Assembly (NCBI RefSeq): GCF_023101165.1
Contig: NZ_CP078076.1
Coordinates: 2,170,001-2,234,000 of the forward strand
From: Microbacterium sufflavum
GTDB taxonomy: Bacteria; Actinomycetota; Actinomycetes; Actinomycetales; Microbacteriaceae
Direction: 5' to 3'
DNA length: 64,000 bases
Part shown: positions 1-8,285 of the stretch, one piece after another
Layout: each line of letters starts with the position of its first letter
How positions within the stretch are numbered: position 1 is the first letter of the stretch
Program-made: the position numbers and the translations under genes
Notes under the pieces: model-generated
The model's input: the letters and a program-made list of their open reading frames with translations, nothing else
Told to the model about the DNA's origin: nothing
Database searches by the model: none

Positions 1-647
1 GCGGTGGCGGCCTTGTAGGGCAGGTTGGCGAGGGCTCCGACGATGCTCCCCGGCCGGTCCTGCGTCTCCTGGATGTTCACCGCCTGACCGAGCAGCGCGA
101 TCCCGGCCAGGGGCGCCGTGTCCATGCTGTGCGGGTTCGTCGCCAGGAACGCCGCGCGCAGCGTGCCGTAGCTCTCGCCGAGGAAGTACGTGGGCGCGTC
201 CCAGCGGCCGTGCCGGTCGCGCCAGTCGCCGATCGCGACGGCGACCGCGTCGGCGTCGCCCTCCACGGTGCGGAAGAGCGAGCGGTCGGCGTCGTCCGCG
301 AACGTGCCGAAGCCGGTGCCCGGTGCGTCGAAGAACACGAGGTCGGCGACGTCGAGGATGCTCGACGGGCTCTCCTCGATGCCGTACGGCGGCTGTCCGG
401 CGTCGCCCGGGTGCACCGGGACGCGCGCCCGCCACGGTCCGATGCCGCTCAGGTGCAGGTAGATCGACGAGACGCCGGGCCCGCCGTTGGTGAGGAACAG
501 CACCGGCCGGCCGGGTGCGTCGACCGTATAGCTGAACGCCGACAGCGTGCCCTGCGGCGTGCCGTCGGAGCGCCGCAGCGGCAGCTCCTCCACCCGCGCG
601 ACGTACTCCCGCTCTCCGAGTCGGCCCGTCGTCTCGCGTGCGCTCAT
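1..647 (-). CDS. S10-family serine carboxypeptidase-like protein, partial (C-terminus beyond window edge)
   Basis: The minus strand reads from an ATG at 647-645 and is still open at base 1, so about 215 residues of the N-terminal part are visible. The protein has the alpha/beta-hydrolase features of S10 peptidases: an oxyanion-type stretch NGGPGVSS, a DAPGTGF segment and a nucleophile elbow GESYGT. Its start overlaps the stop of the upstream S10 gene in a TGATG junction, so the two are translationally coupled. No signal peptide is seen, so a cytoplasmic peptidase or esterase is likely. Peptidase activity is inferred from family only; the Asp and His of the triad lie outside the window. Confidence 0.85.
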   Translation of the reverse strand, partial: MSARETTGRLGEREYVARVEELPLRRSDGTPQGTLSAFSYTVDAPGRPVLFLTNGGPGVSSIYLHLSGIGPWRARVPVHPGDAGQPPYGIEESPSSILDVADLVFFDAPGTGFGTFADDADRSLFRTVEGDADAVAVAIGDWRDRHGRWDAPTYFLGESYGTLRAAFLATNPHSMDTAPLAGIALLGQAVNIQETQDRPGSIVGALANLPYKAAT

Positions 648-2113
648 CAGCGCGCGGTGGCGTCGCGGTAGAAGTCGTCGAGGTCGCTCTTCATGCGCAC
701 GACGGCATCTTCGTCCACGAACGTCATGTGGCCGGACTCGTAGAACGTGAAGCGGATGTTGTCGCGCAGCGCGGGGGCGAGGTACAGGTGCGCCACGTCG
801 ACCTCCGGCCCGAAGAACGGGGTCGCGAGGTCGTAGTACCCGCCCATCACGAACACGCGGAGGTTCGGGTTGCGCCGCACCGCCGCCGACAGGTCGAGCG
901 ACACGTCGGGCACGAGCTGGGGTGCGTCGACGCCCGGCGCCTTGTGCTTCCAGTCCCAGGCCCGCGAGATGGGCATGTTGTGCAGGTGCCGGTAGTGCAG
1001 GTCGCTGGTGTAGCCGATGTCGTCGACGAGGTGCGCGCGGTAGGTCGACAGGTGCGCGCTGTTCACCCCGGCGGTGGCGGCGTCGTCGGTGGCGGGGTCG
1101 TGCGAGCCGCCGCCCACCACGTACTGGTGCTCGGCGGTGAAGCGGGTGTCGAAGCGGCCGATCACGCGACCCTCGTCGGCGAGCAGCGCGTAGCGGTACT
1201 GCTCCATGCCGATGCGGAAGTGGTGCTTCTTCAGGTAGTCGGCATCGAGACCGACGAGGGCGCTCATGCGCGCGGCGACCTCGTCTTCGACCTCGGACGG
1301 GATCAGGTCGCCCTGCAGCAGGGCGGCCGCGAAGGGTCCCTGCGCGAAGGCCCTGGCCTCCACCAGGAACGGCTCCAGCTCGGTGTGCTCGGCGCGCGCC
1401 CTGCCGTGATACCAGACGGTCGCGGCGAACGAGGGCAGCAGGTTGATGTACTCGCGCGGACCCCCGAGGTTGCTCTCGCCCCAGTTCAGCACGGTGGACA
1501 GCAGCACGACGCCGTTGAAGTCGAGGCCCTGGTTCTGCAGGCGGTGCACGAGGGACGCGGCGCGCGTGGTGCCGTACGACTCGCCGAACAGGAACCGCGG
1601 GGCGTTCCAGTTGTTCGTCACGGTGAGCCACCGGGTGATCGCCTTCGCGAACGCGTCGACGTCCTGGTCGACGCCCCATACCTGCGCGGGCGCGGTGTCG
1701 CCCAGCAGTCGCGAGTAGCCGGTGCCGGGGGCGTCGATGAAGACGAGGTCGGACTCGGTGAGCAGCGTGTGCGGGTTGTCGCCCCACGCGTAGGGAGCGG
1801 GTGGGGTCGCCTTCGGCGTGTTGGTGGGGGTGCGCTTGACGCCGAAGCCGCCGATGTTGAGCCACAGGCTGGCGGAGCCGGGTCCGCCGTTGAACAGGAA
1901 GGTCACCGGTCGCGGCGCAGCGCCCTCCTCGCGGTCGGCCACGTAGGACGTGTAGAAGACGCTGGCGAGCGGGGTGTGCTCGTCGTCGCGCACGATCACG
2001 GTGCCGGCGCCCGCCGTGTAGTCGAGCGTGCGTCCACCCGCCGTGATGCGGTGGCGGCGCGAGGTGAACGTCTCGGTCGCTGCGGTGTCGGCGGCGGGGG
2101 TCTGCTCGGTCAC
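647..2113 (-). CDS. S10-family serine carboxypeptidase-like protein
   Basis: This 488-residue protein starts at a GTG (2113-2111) preceded by a GGGAG ribosome site. It has the S10 hallmarks: NGGPGSAS near residue 75, DAPGTGYS near 127, GESYGT with the probable nucleophile Ser179, GGYYDLATP carrying a likely Asp, and ESGHM near the end carrying a likely His. There is no secretion signal, unlike the secreted eukaryotic members, so it probably trims peptides inside the cell. It is the first gene of a two-gene unit with the partial S10 paralogue at 1-647, joined by a one-base stop/start overlap. Substrate cannot be read from the sequence. Confidence 0.88.
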   Translation of the reverse strand: MTEQTPAADTAATETFTSRRHRITAGGRTLDYTAGAGTVIVRDDEHTPLASVFYTSYVADREEGAAPRPVTFLFNGGPGSASLWLNIGGFGVKRTPTNTPKATPPAPYAWGDNPHTLLTESDLVFIDAPGTGYSRLLGDTAPAQVWGVDQDVDAFAKAITRWLTVTNNWNAPRFLFGESYGTTRAASLVHRLQNQGLDFNGVVLLSTVLNWGESNLGGPREYINLLPSFAATVWYHGRARAEHTELEPFLVEARAFAQGPFAAALLQGDLIPSEVEDEVAARMSALVGLDADYLKKHHFRIGMEQYRYALLADEGRVIGRFDTRFTAEHQYVVGGGSHDPATDDAATAGVNSAHLSTYRAHLVDDIGYTSDLHYRHLHNMPISRAWDWKHKAPGVDAPQLVPDVSLDLSAAVRRNPNLRVFVMGGYYDLATPFFGPEVDVAHLYLAPALRDNIRFTFYESGHMTFVDEDAVVRMKSDLDDFYRDATAR

Positions 2114-2137
2114 GGGGCTCCCTGGGAGGCTGGCAAT

Positions 2138-2165
2138 GAGTGAATTGAATATATCTTAATCACTC
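2138..2165. promoter_or_regulatory. AT-rich imperfect palindrome between regulator stop and S10 gene
   Basis: A 28-bp imperfect inverted repeat has outer arms GAGTGA and TCACTC around an ATATAT centre. It overlaps the stop codon of the XRE regulator gene (TCA at 2160-2162) and lies 25 bp upstream of the S10 GTG. It is by far the most AT-rich patch in the neighbourhood. On the minus strand it supplies a TATATT that could serve as a -10 box, so it may be promoter plus operator for the S10 pair. Confidence 0.5.
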
Positions 2166-3602
2166 GCTCGCGTGCCGCGCGAGGAAGTCGTACACCTCGT
2201 TGTCGTCAACGCCGGGGAAGGCGCCGCGGGGGAGCGGCGAGAACATGTGCGTGTGCACGCGAGCGCTCGGCCACGCCCGCCCCTGCCAGCGCTCGGTCAG
2301 CTCGGTCGAGGGGCGCCGGCAGCACGCCTCGTCGGGGCACGTCGACACGGCGCGGTCGCTCGTCTCCCTGCCCCGCCACCAGCGGGCGTCGTCGAACGGC
2401 ACGCCGACCGTGACGGAGAACTCGCCGTCGGTGGAGGAGCCGGTCTGGGTGGAGCACCAGAACGTCCCGGACGGGGTGTCGGTGTACTGGTGGTGCTCGA
2501 CCGTGCGGTTCTGCTGCGTGAAGGCGGAGCGCGCCTGGAACTTGCGGCACACGCGCTGGCCCTCGACGGCGCCGGTGACGTCCATCGGCAGCGGCAGCCC
2601 GTCGTTCTCGTAGACGCGGGTGATGGCTCCGGTCGAGTCGACGCGCAGGAAGTGCAGCGACATGCCCAGGTGCTGCGTCATCAGGTTGGTCATCCGCATG
2701 CCGGCGGCCTCGTGCGTGACGCCGAAGCCGTCGCGGAAGTCCTCGACGGCGAGGTTGCGGTCCTTCTTCGCCTGCTGCAGGAAAGCGACGGCGGCGGTCT
2801 CGGGCATCAGGCAGCAGGCGGCGAAGTAGTTGATCTCCAGGCGCTGCTGCAGGAAGTCGGCGTAGTCGGTGGGCGGGGTGTGCCCGAGCAGGCGGTGGGC
2901 CATGGCCTGCAGTGCCATCGAGCGCAGGCCGTGTCCGCCGGGGATGGAGGCGGGCGGCAGATAGATGCGGCCGTTCTCGAGGTCGGTGACCGAGCGGGTG
3001 GAGTGCGGCAGGTCGTTGACGTAGATGAGCTCGAAGCCGAGCTTCTCCGCCATGATGCTCACGGTGCGGTGGGTGAGGGCCCCCTGCGTGTGCCCGGCCG
3101 CCTTGAGCTGCTTCTCGGCGAGCTTCTCGATCTCGGGCAGGTAGTTGTTCTGTGCGCGCATCCGCAGCCGCAGCTCGGTGTTCGCACGCCTGGCCTCCTC
3201 GGGGGTCGCGATCGCCTCGCGCTCCCTCCGCTGCAGCTCGTTGTGCAGCCCGAGGATCGACTCGATGGTCTCGTCGCTCATGCCCTTCGTGACGCGCACG
3301 GGCGCGACGCCGAGCTGGCGGAACACCGGGCTCTCCTGCGCGCGCTCCAGCTCGATCTCGAGCGCCGCACGGCGGTTGGGCGGCTCGCCGGAGATGAGGT
3401 CGGTGACCTCGGTGCCCGTGGCGTGCGCGATCGCCTGGAGCAGGGAGAGCTTGGGTTCGCGCTTGCCGTTCTCGATGAGGCTGAGCTGCGAGCCGGCGAC
3501 CCCGACGACGGCGCCGAGCTCGTCGAGCGTGTACCCCTTCTGCAGGCGGTGGTGGCGGATGCGGTGACCGAGCGTCGTGAGGTGGAGTCCGGAGGGCGGC
3601 AT
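2160..3602 (-). CDS. XRE-family regulator with IrrE/DUF2083-like region (RamB/ScfR type)
   Basis: This 480-residue protein has an N-terminal Cro/CI helix-turn-helix (about residues 8-65, SQLSLIENGKREP). A long region follows that resembles the short-chain fatty-acyl regulators RamB, MccR and ScfR of actinobacteria. It includes an ImmA/IrrE-like stretch with a degenerate HxxxxH (AMAHRLLGH) and a C-terminal Cys cluster (CPDEACC). Members of this family control acetate, propionate and gluconeogenic genes. I chose the ATG at 3602 because an upstream in-frame ATG at 3695 would run the coding region through the inverted repeat at 3617-3638. It is divergent from pckG, which suggests control of pckG and of itself; the exact ligand is unknown. 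Confidence 0.85.
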   Translation of the reverse strand: MPPSGLHLTTLGHRIRHHRLQKGYTLDELGAVVGVAGSQLSLIENGKREPKLSLLQAIAHATGTEVTDLISGEPPNRRAALEIELERAQESPVFRQLGVAPVRVTKGMSDETIESILGLHNELQRREREAIATPEEARRANTELRLRMRAQNNYLPEIEKLAEKQLKAAGHTQGALTHRTVSIMAEKLGFELIYVNDLPHSTRSVTDLENGRIYLPPASIPGGHGLRSMALQAMAHRLLGHTPPTDYADFLQQRLEINYFAACCLMPETAAVAFLQQAKKDRNLAVEDFRDGFGVTHEAAGMRMTNLMTQHLGMSLHFLRVDSTGAITRVYENDGLPLPMDVTGAVEGQRVCRKFQARSAFTQQNRTVEHHQYTDTPSGTFWCSTQTGSSTDGEFSVTVGVPFDDARWWRGRETSDRAVSTCPDEACCRRPSTELTERWQGRAWPSARVHTHMFSPLPRGAFPGVDDNEVYDFLARHASE

Positions 3603-3616
3603 GGTTTTGAGTGTAG

Positions 3617-3638
3617 CGAAAGAACATCGATTCTTTCG
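3617..3638. promoter_or_regulatory. Inverted-repeat operator between XRE regulator and pckG
   Basis: The arms CGAAAGAA and TTCTTTCG are separated by 6 bp, a perfect 8-bp inverted repeat. A further CGAAAG half-site lies at 3651-3656. It sits 15 bp upstream of the regulator ATG and about 75 bp upstream of pckG, the position expected for an autoregulatory operator that also controls the divergent gene. Confidence 0.65.
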
Positions 3639-3712
3639 GCCCGATTTGTCCGAAAGTCGGTGTGGAGGCGGAAGAAGATAGGTGCAACGCCCCACACTTC
3701 TAAGGAGCAGTC

Positions 3713-5578
3713 ATGGCCATGGCCGAAGTCATCACCCCCCGCACGTCTCCCGTCGCGACGATGCGCACGTTCGGCACGGCCCCCTCCTCCGACACCCCCG
3801 CGATGGCCGAGCTGCTCGCGTGGGTCGAGGAGATCCGGGCGCTCACCCAGCCCGACGCCGTGCACTGGGTCGACGGCTCCCGCGCCGAGAACGACTGGCT
3901 GCTGCGCGGGCTGGTCGACGAGGGCAAGCTCATCAAGCTCAACCCGGAGTGGCGTCCCGGCTCGTACCTCGCCCGCTCGCACCCGAGTGACGTCGCCCGC
4001 ACCGAGGGGCGCACCTTCATCGCCTCGGAGCGCGAGGAGGACGCCGGTCCCACCAACAACTGGGCGGACCCCGCCGAGATGCGCGCCACCATGACCGAGA
4101 TCTTCGCGGGTTCGATGCGCGGTCGCACGATGTACGTCGTCCCGTTCTCGATGGGTCGCGTCGGCGGACCGCTCTCGCACATCGGCGTGCAGATCACCGA
4201 CAGCGCCTACGCGGTCGCCTCGATCGGCATCATGACCCGGGTGGGCGACGCCGTCACCCGCCAGATCGCGGACGGGGCGCCGTGGGTCAAGACCGTCCAC
4301 TCGGTGGGCGCTCCGCTGGCCGCGGGCGAGCCCGACATCGAGTGGCCGTGCAACGACGAGAAGTACATCGTGCACTTCCCCGAGACGCTCGAGGTCTACT
4401 CGTACGGCTCCGGCTACGGCGGCAACGCGATCCTCGCGAAGAAGTGCTTCGCGCTGCGCATCGCCTCGGTGATCGCCCGCGACGAGGGCTGGCTCGCCGA
4501 GCACATGCTGCTCATCCGCGTGATCGATCCGCAGGGCACGGCCTACCACGTCGCTGCCGCGTTCCCCTCGGCGTGCGGCAAGACGAACCTCGCGATGCTG
4601 CGTCCGACGATCCCGGGATGGCGGGTCGAGACGCTCGGCGACGACATCGCCTGGATCCGTCCGGGCGAGGACGGGCGTCTGTGGGCCATCAACCCCGAGG
4701 CCGGCTTCTTCGGTGTCGCGCCGGGCACGGGCGAGTCCACCAACGTCACGGCCGTCGAGACGCTGTGGGGCAACACGATCTTCACGAACGTCGCGCTCCG
4801 GCCCGACGGCGACGTGTGGTGGGAGGGGCTGACCGACGAGGCGCCCGCGCACCTGATCGACTGGGAGGGCAACGACTGGACGCCCGACTCGGGTCGTCCG
4901 GCGGCGCACCCCAACTCGCGCTTCACGGTGTCGGCGGCGCAGTGCCCGCAGATCTCGGAGGACTGGGAGGAGGCCGTGCCGCTCGACGTGATCCTGTTCG
5001 GCGGGCGTCGCGCGAGCAACGTCCCGCTCGTGGTGGAGGCCACCGACTGGACGCACGGCGTGTTCCTCGGCTCGAACATCTCGTCCGAGCGCACCGCGGC
5101 GGCCGAGGGCACCGTGGGCGAGCTGCGCCGCGACCCGTTCGCGATGCTGCCGTTCTGCGGCTACAACATGGCCGACTACTTCGGGCACTGGCTGAAGGTG
5201 GGCCGCGGCCTGCGCTTCGACCGGGCACCGCGCATCTTCCAGGTCAACTGGTTCCGCCGCGGGGCCGACGGGCGCTTCCTGTGGCCCGGCTTCGGCGACA
5301 ACTCCCGCGTGGTCGACTGGATCATCCGCCGCATCTCGGGCGCCGTGCCCGCCGTGGACAGCCCCATCGGACGGCTGCCGCGTGCGGAGGACCTCAACCT
5401 CGACGGGCTCGACCTGCCGGCGGAAGACCTGGAGGAGCTCTTCTCGGTCGACCCGGAGGCATGGAAGGTCGAGGCCGACCTGACCGAGGAGTTCTACGAC
5501 ACCTTCGGCGACCGCGTGCCCGCGGCGCTGCGCACCGAGCTGGCCTCGCTGCGCTACCGGCTCGCGAAGGCGTCGTAG
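3713..5578 (+). CDS. pckG: Phosphoenolpyruvate carboxykinase (GTP)
   Basis: The 621-residue product converts oxaloacetate and GTP to PEP, CO2 and GDP, the entry step of gluconeogenesis in the cytoplasm. The family P-loop is seen as FPSACGKTN around residue 285, and the substrate-binding stretches [11 protein letters not shown] and the FGDNSR segment are present. Length matches the GTP-dependent class. The ATG at 3713 follows an AAGGAG ribosome site by 6 nt. The gene is divergent from the RamB-like regulator, with the inverted repeat at 3617-3638 between them, so carbon-source control is likely. Two hairpins follow the stop. Confidence 0.97.
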   Translation: MAMAEVITPRTSPVATMRTFGTAPSSDTPAMAELLAWVEEIRALTQPDAVHWVDGSRAENDWLLRGLVDEGKLIKLNPEWRPGSYLARSHPSDVARTEGRTFIASEREEDAGPTNNWADPAEMRATMTEIFAGSMRGRTMYVVPFSMGRVGGPLSHIGVQITDSAYAVASIGIMTRVGDAVTRQIADGAPWVKTVHSVGAPLAAGEPDIEWPCNDEKYIVHFPETLEVYSYGSGYGGNAILAKKCFALRIASVIARDEGWLAEHMLLIRVIDPQGTAYHVAAAFPSACGKTNLAMLRPTIPGWRVETLGDDIAWIRPGEDGRLWAINPEAGFFGVAPGTGESTNVTAVETLWGNTIFTNVALRPDGDVWWEGLTDEAPAHLIDWEGNDWTPDSGRPAAHPNSRFTVSAAQCPQISEDWEEAVPLDVILFGGRRASNVPLVVEATDWTHGVFLGSNISSERTAAAEGTVGELRRDPFAMLPFCGYNMADYFGHWLKVGRGLRFDRAPRIFQVNWFRRGADGRFLWPGFGDNSRVVDWIIRRISGAVPAVDSPIGRLPRAEDLNLDGLDLPAEDLEELFSVDPEAWKVEADLTEEFYDTFGDRVPAALRTELASLRYRLAKAS

Positions 5579-5588
5579 CCCCCAGACC

Positions 5589-5614
5589 GGTGCCGGTTCG
5601 GGGGAGCCGGCACC
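5589..5614 (+). terminator. Hairpin downstream of pckG
   Basis: The arms GGTGCCGG and CCGGCACC surround a 10-nt loop, starting 11 bases after the pckG stop. There is no clear U-run, as is common for terminators in G+C-rich actinobacteria. Confidence 0.6.
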
Positions 5615-5639
5615 TTCGGGCCCCCGTGGCCCCCAGACC

Positions 5640-5702
5640 CGCGAAGGCGGGGCGTCGGAGACGAACCCATGGCTGAGTGGTCTCCGGCACCCCGCCTTCG
5701 CG
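5640..5702. terminator. Long bidirectional hairpin between convergent pckG and ABC exporter
   Basis: The arm at 5640-5662 (CGCGAAGGCGGGG, then CGTCGGAGAC) pairs with the arm at 5680-5702 (GTCTCCGGCA, then CCCCGCCTTCGCG) with few mismatches. It lies between the convergent pckG and ABC exporter genes and can serve both. Confidence 0.65.
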
Positions 5703-5720
5703 TTGCCCGTGCGAGTGCGG

Positions 5721-7613
5721 TCAGGCGAGGAGCTGGTGACGCGCGAGGTCGCGGTACAGCGGCGTCGACTCGACCAGCTCCGCGTGGGTGCCCTGGCCGA
5801 CGACCGTGCCGTCCTGCAACACGACGATGAGGTCGCTGTCGACGACCGTCGACAGCCGGTGGGCGATCACGACGAGGGTGCGGTCGGTGGACGCCGCCTC
5901 GATGGCCTCGCGCATGCGCTGCTCGTTCACGCCGTCGAGCGACGACGTGGACTCGTCCAGCAGCAGGATCGGGGCGTCCGTGAGCAGGGCGCGCGCGATG
6001 GCGAGGCGCTGACGCTCGCCGCCCGACAGCATCACGCCGTCCTCGCCGACCGGGGCGTCCACGCCGAGGGGGCTGCGTTCGAGCACGTCGCCGAGGTTCA
6101 CGGCGCGCAGCACCCGCTCGCAGTCGGCGTCGCTGGCGTCGGGCGACGCGAGGCGCAGATTCTCGGCGAGGGTGCCGGCGAGGGTCGGGGCGTCCTGCTC
6201 GACGTAGCCGAACTGCGCGCGCAGCTCCTCCCGCGGGTACGTGCGGGCGTCGTGGCCGTGTACGCGGATGGCGCCGCCCGTGGGGTCGTAGAAGCGCTCG
6301 ATGAGCGACAGGATCGTGCTCTTGCCCGCGCCGCTCGGACCGACCAGCGCCACCCGGGCGCCGCGCGGCACCGCGAACGACACGCCGCGCAGCACCTCGT
6401 GATCGGCGGCCTCGGCGTCGGCGGGCACCGGCGCGGCGGAGTCGAGGTGAGCGTCGGCGAGCAGATCCTTGGCCGCCTTCGCCGCGGCCTGTCGTGCGGC
6501 CACGACGTTCGGGGGGTAGCGGAAGCGCACATCGCGGAACTCGATCGCGGGCGCCGTGGGGTCGTCGGCCTCGCGGGGGATCGAGGCGGCGGTGGCGGCG
6601 TCGTCCTGCGACTCGGTGGGCAGGTCGAGCACCTCCTGGATGCGGCCGAGCGCGCCGAGGGCCTGGTTCACCGAGGTGATCGCCCCGAACGTGGTGGCGA
6701 GCGGCATCACGAGCAGGAACAGGAACATGATGAACGCGATCAGCGAGGCGATCGTGATGGCGCCGGCGGCCACACGGAACCCGCCCACGCCCAGCACCAC
6801 CAGGAGTGACAGCTGCAGGGCGATGCCCGAGACCGGCACCACGAGAGACGAGATCTTGGCGATGCGCACACCGATGCCGTAGGCCTCGGCGGCCCGGTCG
6901 GAGACGGCTGCGGTCTCGCGCTCGGTCGCCCCCGAGGCGCGGATGGTGCGGATCGAGCCCACGGCACGCTCGACGCCGGAGGCGAGTTCGCCCACCTTCT
7001 CCTGCTGGGCGGTCGACGCGGTGCGGATGCGGCCGCTGAGCGACACCACGACCACGACCGAGACGCCGATCACGACCACGATGAGCAGCAGCAGCACCGG
7101 ATCGATCAGCAGCATCGCGACCAGGGCGCCCACGAACAGCACCGCGCTGCCGACCGCATCGGCGAGACCCTGCGTGAGCACGGCGTACAGCAGGGTGGTG
7201 TCGGTGCCGACGCGCGAGACGAGGTCGCCGGTGCGGCGGGCGTCGAACTCCGCGGTGGGCAGGTGCAGGATGCGCGCGATGAGCTTGCGCCGGCTGGAGT
7301 AGACCACGGCCGTTCCGGTGCGCTGCAGCAGGTAGTGCTGGAAGCCGGAGATGATCGACGACACGATCACGAAGCCGACCAGCAGCCACACCAGGACCCC
7401 GATCGTGCCGTCGGTCTGCACGGCCTCGATGACCTGGCCGACCAGCACCGGCTGCACGAGCGAGGTCGCCGCGCCGATGACGCTGAGGATCGCGACGACG
7501 ATGAGGGTGCGCTTGTGCTCGAACAGGAAGGGAAGGAGCTGACGGAAGGTGGCGCGAGGGCCGTCGGGCTGTGCGCCCCGGCGGCGTCGGCGTGCTGTCG
7601 CCGTGGTGGACAT
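5721..7613 (-). CDS. ABC transporter, fused permease and ATP-binding protein (exporter type)
   Basis: The 630-residue half-transporter has about six transmembrane helices in residues 30-330 and a nucleotide-binding domain at the C-terminus. Visible motifs are Walker A GPSGAGKST, a Q-loop at GYVEQ, the signature LSGGERQ, Walker B ILLLDE followed by STSSLD, and the switch His in IAHRLS. A 40-residue Ala-rich insertion (AARQAAAKAAKDLLADAH) follows the first NBD strand. It probably works as a homodimer exporting lipids, drugs or peptides; no partner gene is adjacent and substrate is unknown. A minus-strand TACGGT box near 7650 may be its -10. Confidence 0.93.
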   Translation of the reverse strand: MSTTATARRRRRGAQPDGPRATFRQLLPFLFEHKRTLIVVAILSVIGAATSLVQPVLVGQVIEAVQTDGTIGVLVWLLVGFVIVSSIISGFQHYLLQRTGTAVVYSSRRKLIARILHLPTAEFDARRTGDLVSRVGTDTTLLYAVLTQGLADAVGSAVLFVGALVAMLLIDPVLLLLIVVVIGVSVVVVVSLSGRIRTASTAQQEKVGELASGVERAVGSIRTIRASGATERETAAVSDRAAEAYGIGVRIAKISSLVVPVSGIALQLSLLVVLGVGGFRVAAGAITIASLIAFIMFLFLLVMPLATTFGAITSVNQALGALGRIQEVLDLPTESQDDAATAASIPREADDPTAPAIEFRDVRFRYPPNVVAARQAAAKAAKDLLADAHLDSAAPVPADAEAADHEVLRGVSFAVPRGARVALVGPSGAGKSTILSLIERFYDPTGGAIRVHGHDARTYPREELRAQFGYVEQDAPTLAGTLAENLRLASPDASDADCERVLRAVNLGDVLERSPLGVDAPVGEDGVMLSGGERQRLAIARALLTDAPILLLDESTSSLDGVNEQRMREAIEAASTDRTLVVIAHRLSTVVDSDLIVVLQDGTVVGQGTHAELVESTPLYRDLARHQLLA

Positions 7614-7692
7614 GCGGGACCTCGATCTGGAGAGGGGGGTACTTCGACCGTACTCGGGGGCCGGTCGCTTCCTATGCGGCTGCTGTATGCAC

Positions 7693-7896
7693 TCAGTGGC
7701 GCCCGAAGCGGCGATGCGCGGCCTGCTTGGTCACGCCCAGGGCGCTGGCGATCGCCTGCCACGAGTAGCCGTCGTTGCGCGCGCGGCGCACCTGCGCCTC
7801 CTCGGCGCGAGCGATCTCGATGCGGAGCCCGGCCAGGCGGTGCAGCTCGGCGAGCGGCTCGCCGCCCTCGGCCTGGGCGATCGTGGTCGTGTTCAT
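7693..7896 (-). CDS. Small helix-turn-helix protein
   Basis: This 67-residue protein is mostly a helix-turn-helix: a coiled stretch LRIEIARAEEAQVRRARN followed by YSWQAIASALGVTKQAAHRRF. The ATG at 7896 follows an AGGAGG site by 8 nt. Just upstream lie two copies of GTCAA-N6-TTGAC (7911-7926 and 7940-7955), and a TTGACA-N17-TGATCA promoter overlaps them, so autoregulation is likely. Similar tiny HTH proteins in actinobacteria often neighbour Clp or toxin-antitoxin genes. Here the other side of the operators holds a VapC fragment, so it may be the survivor of a broken module. Target genes are unknown. Confidence 0.75.
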   Translation of the reverse strand: MNTTTIAQAEGGEPLAELHRLAGLRIEIARAEEAQVRRARNDGYSWQAIASALGVTKQAAHRRFGRH

Positions 7897-7908
7897 CGGA
7901 CACCTCCT

Positions 7909-7928
7909 GCGTCAATGATCATTGACGC
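7909..7928. promoter_or_regulatory. Perfect 20-bp palindrome, operator 1
   Basis: GCGTCAATGATCATTGACGC is a perfect palindrome with the core GTCAA-N6-TTGAC. It lies 13 bp upstream of the small HTH gene and over the presumed -10 region. Confidence 0.75.
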
Positions 7929-7939
7929 GCGCCACCGTT

Positions 7940-7955
7940 GTCAATCTCTGTTGAC
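7940..7955. promoter_or_regulatory. Second GTCAA-N6-TTGAC operator overlapping -35
   Basis: GTCAA, tctctg, TTGAC has the same half-sites and 6-bp spacing as the palindrome 29 bp away. On the minus strand it contains TTGACA (7944-7939), which pairs at 17 bp with TGATCA (7921-7916), giving an HTH-gene promoter covered by both operators. Confidence 0.65.
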
Positions 7956-8021
7956 GCACGGTGTCCACAGATCGCGAACACTGCGCATGCGCACCACATG
8001 CGATCACGGGGGCATGGGCAG

Positions 8022-8195
8022 ATCACCCGCCACCCGCTGCGCCGCCTGATCCCGCGCATCTGGACGCTGCGCGAGGAGATCTCCGCATACGACGCCGGCT
8101 CCGTCGCGCCGGCGGAGGCGCTCGGCGTCCCGCTGCTCACGCTCGACCGCCGGCTGGCGAAGACCGCGGCGCGGTACTGCGACGTCGTCCTCTGA
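8022..8195 (+). pseudogene. VapC-type PIN-domain toxin, C-terminal remnant
   Basis: About 57 codons ending at TGA 8193-8195 encode the C-terminal half of a VapC toxin. The order LIPRIWTLRE, ISAYDAG, AEALGVPLLTLDRRL is typical of the last helices and the last acidic residues of PIN ribonucleases. The N-terminal half with the first catalytic Asp is missing: upstream the frame reads unrelated sequence and no start codon with a ribosome site is present. No vapB antitoxin gene remains. The normal Tyr-Val after AYDA is altered to AGSVAP, which also suggests decay. Confidence 0.7.
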
Positions 8196-8230
8196 GCCGT
8201 CCCGTGCGCGGACGGCGGCCCGGAGACGCG

Positions 8231-8266
8231 GGAACGGCCGCACCTCGCGGGGAGGGCGGCCGTTCC
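8231..8266. terminator. Hairpin downstream of MHS transporter
   Basis: The perfect 11-bp arms GGAACGGCCGC and GCGGCCGTTCC enclose a 14-nt loop. The hairpin lies 20 bp past the transporter stop on the minus strand and 36 bp past the vapC remnant on the plus strand. Confidence 0.7.
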
Positions 8267-8285
8267 GGGGTGCGTCGTCGGGCGC

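Noticed and set aside
638..2143. Plus-strand frame of 501 codons over the S10 gene
   Set aside because: Antisense to a gene with clear motifs; no promoter, ribosome site or protein-like composition.
3603..3695. Longer N-terminus for the XRE regulator
   Set aside because: It would run the coding sequence through the inverted repeat and most of the shared promoter, and adds residues absent from the family.
5575..5720. Small gene between pckG and the ABC exporter
   Set aside because: The stretch is filled by two hairpins and no frame has a ribosome site.
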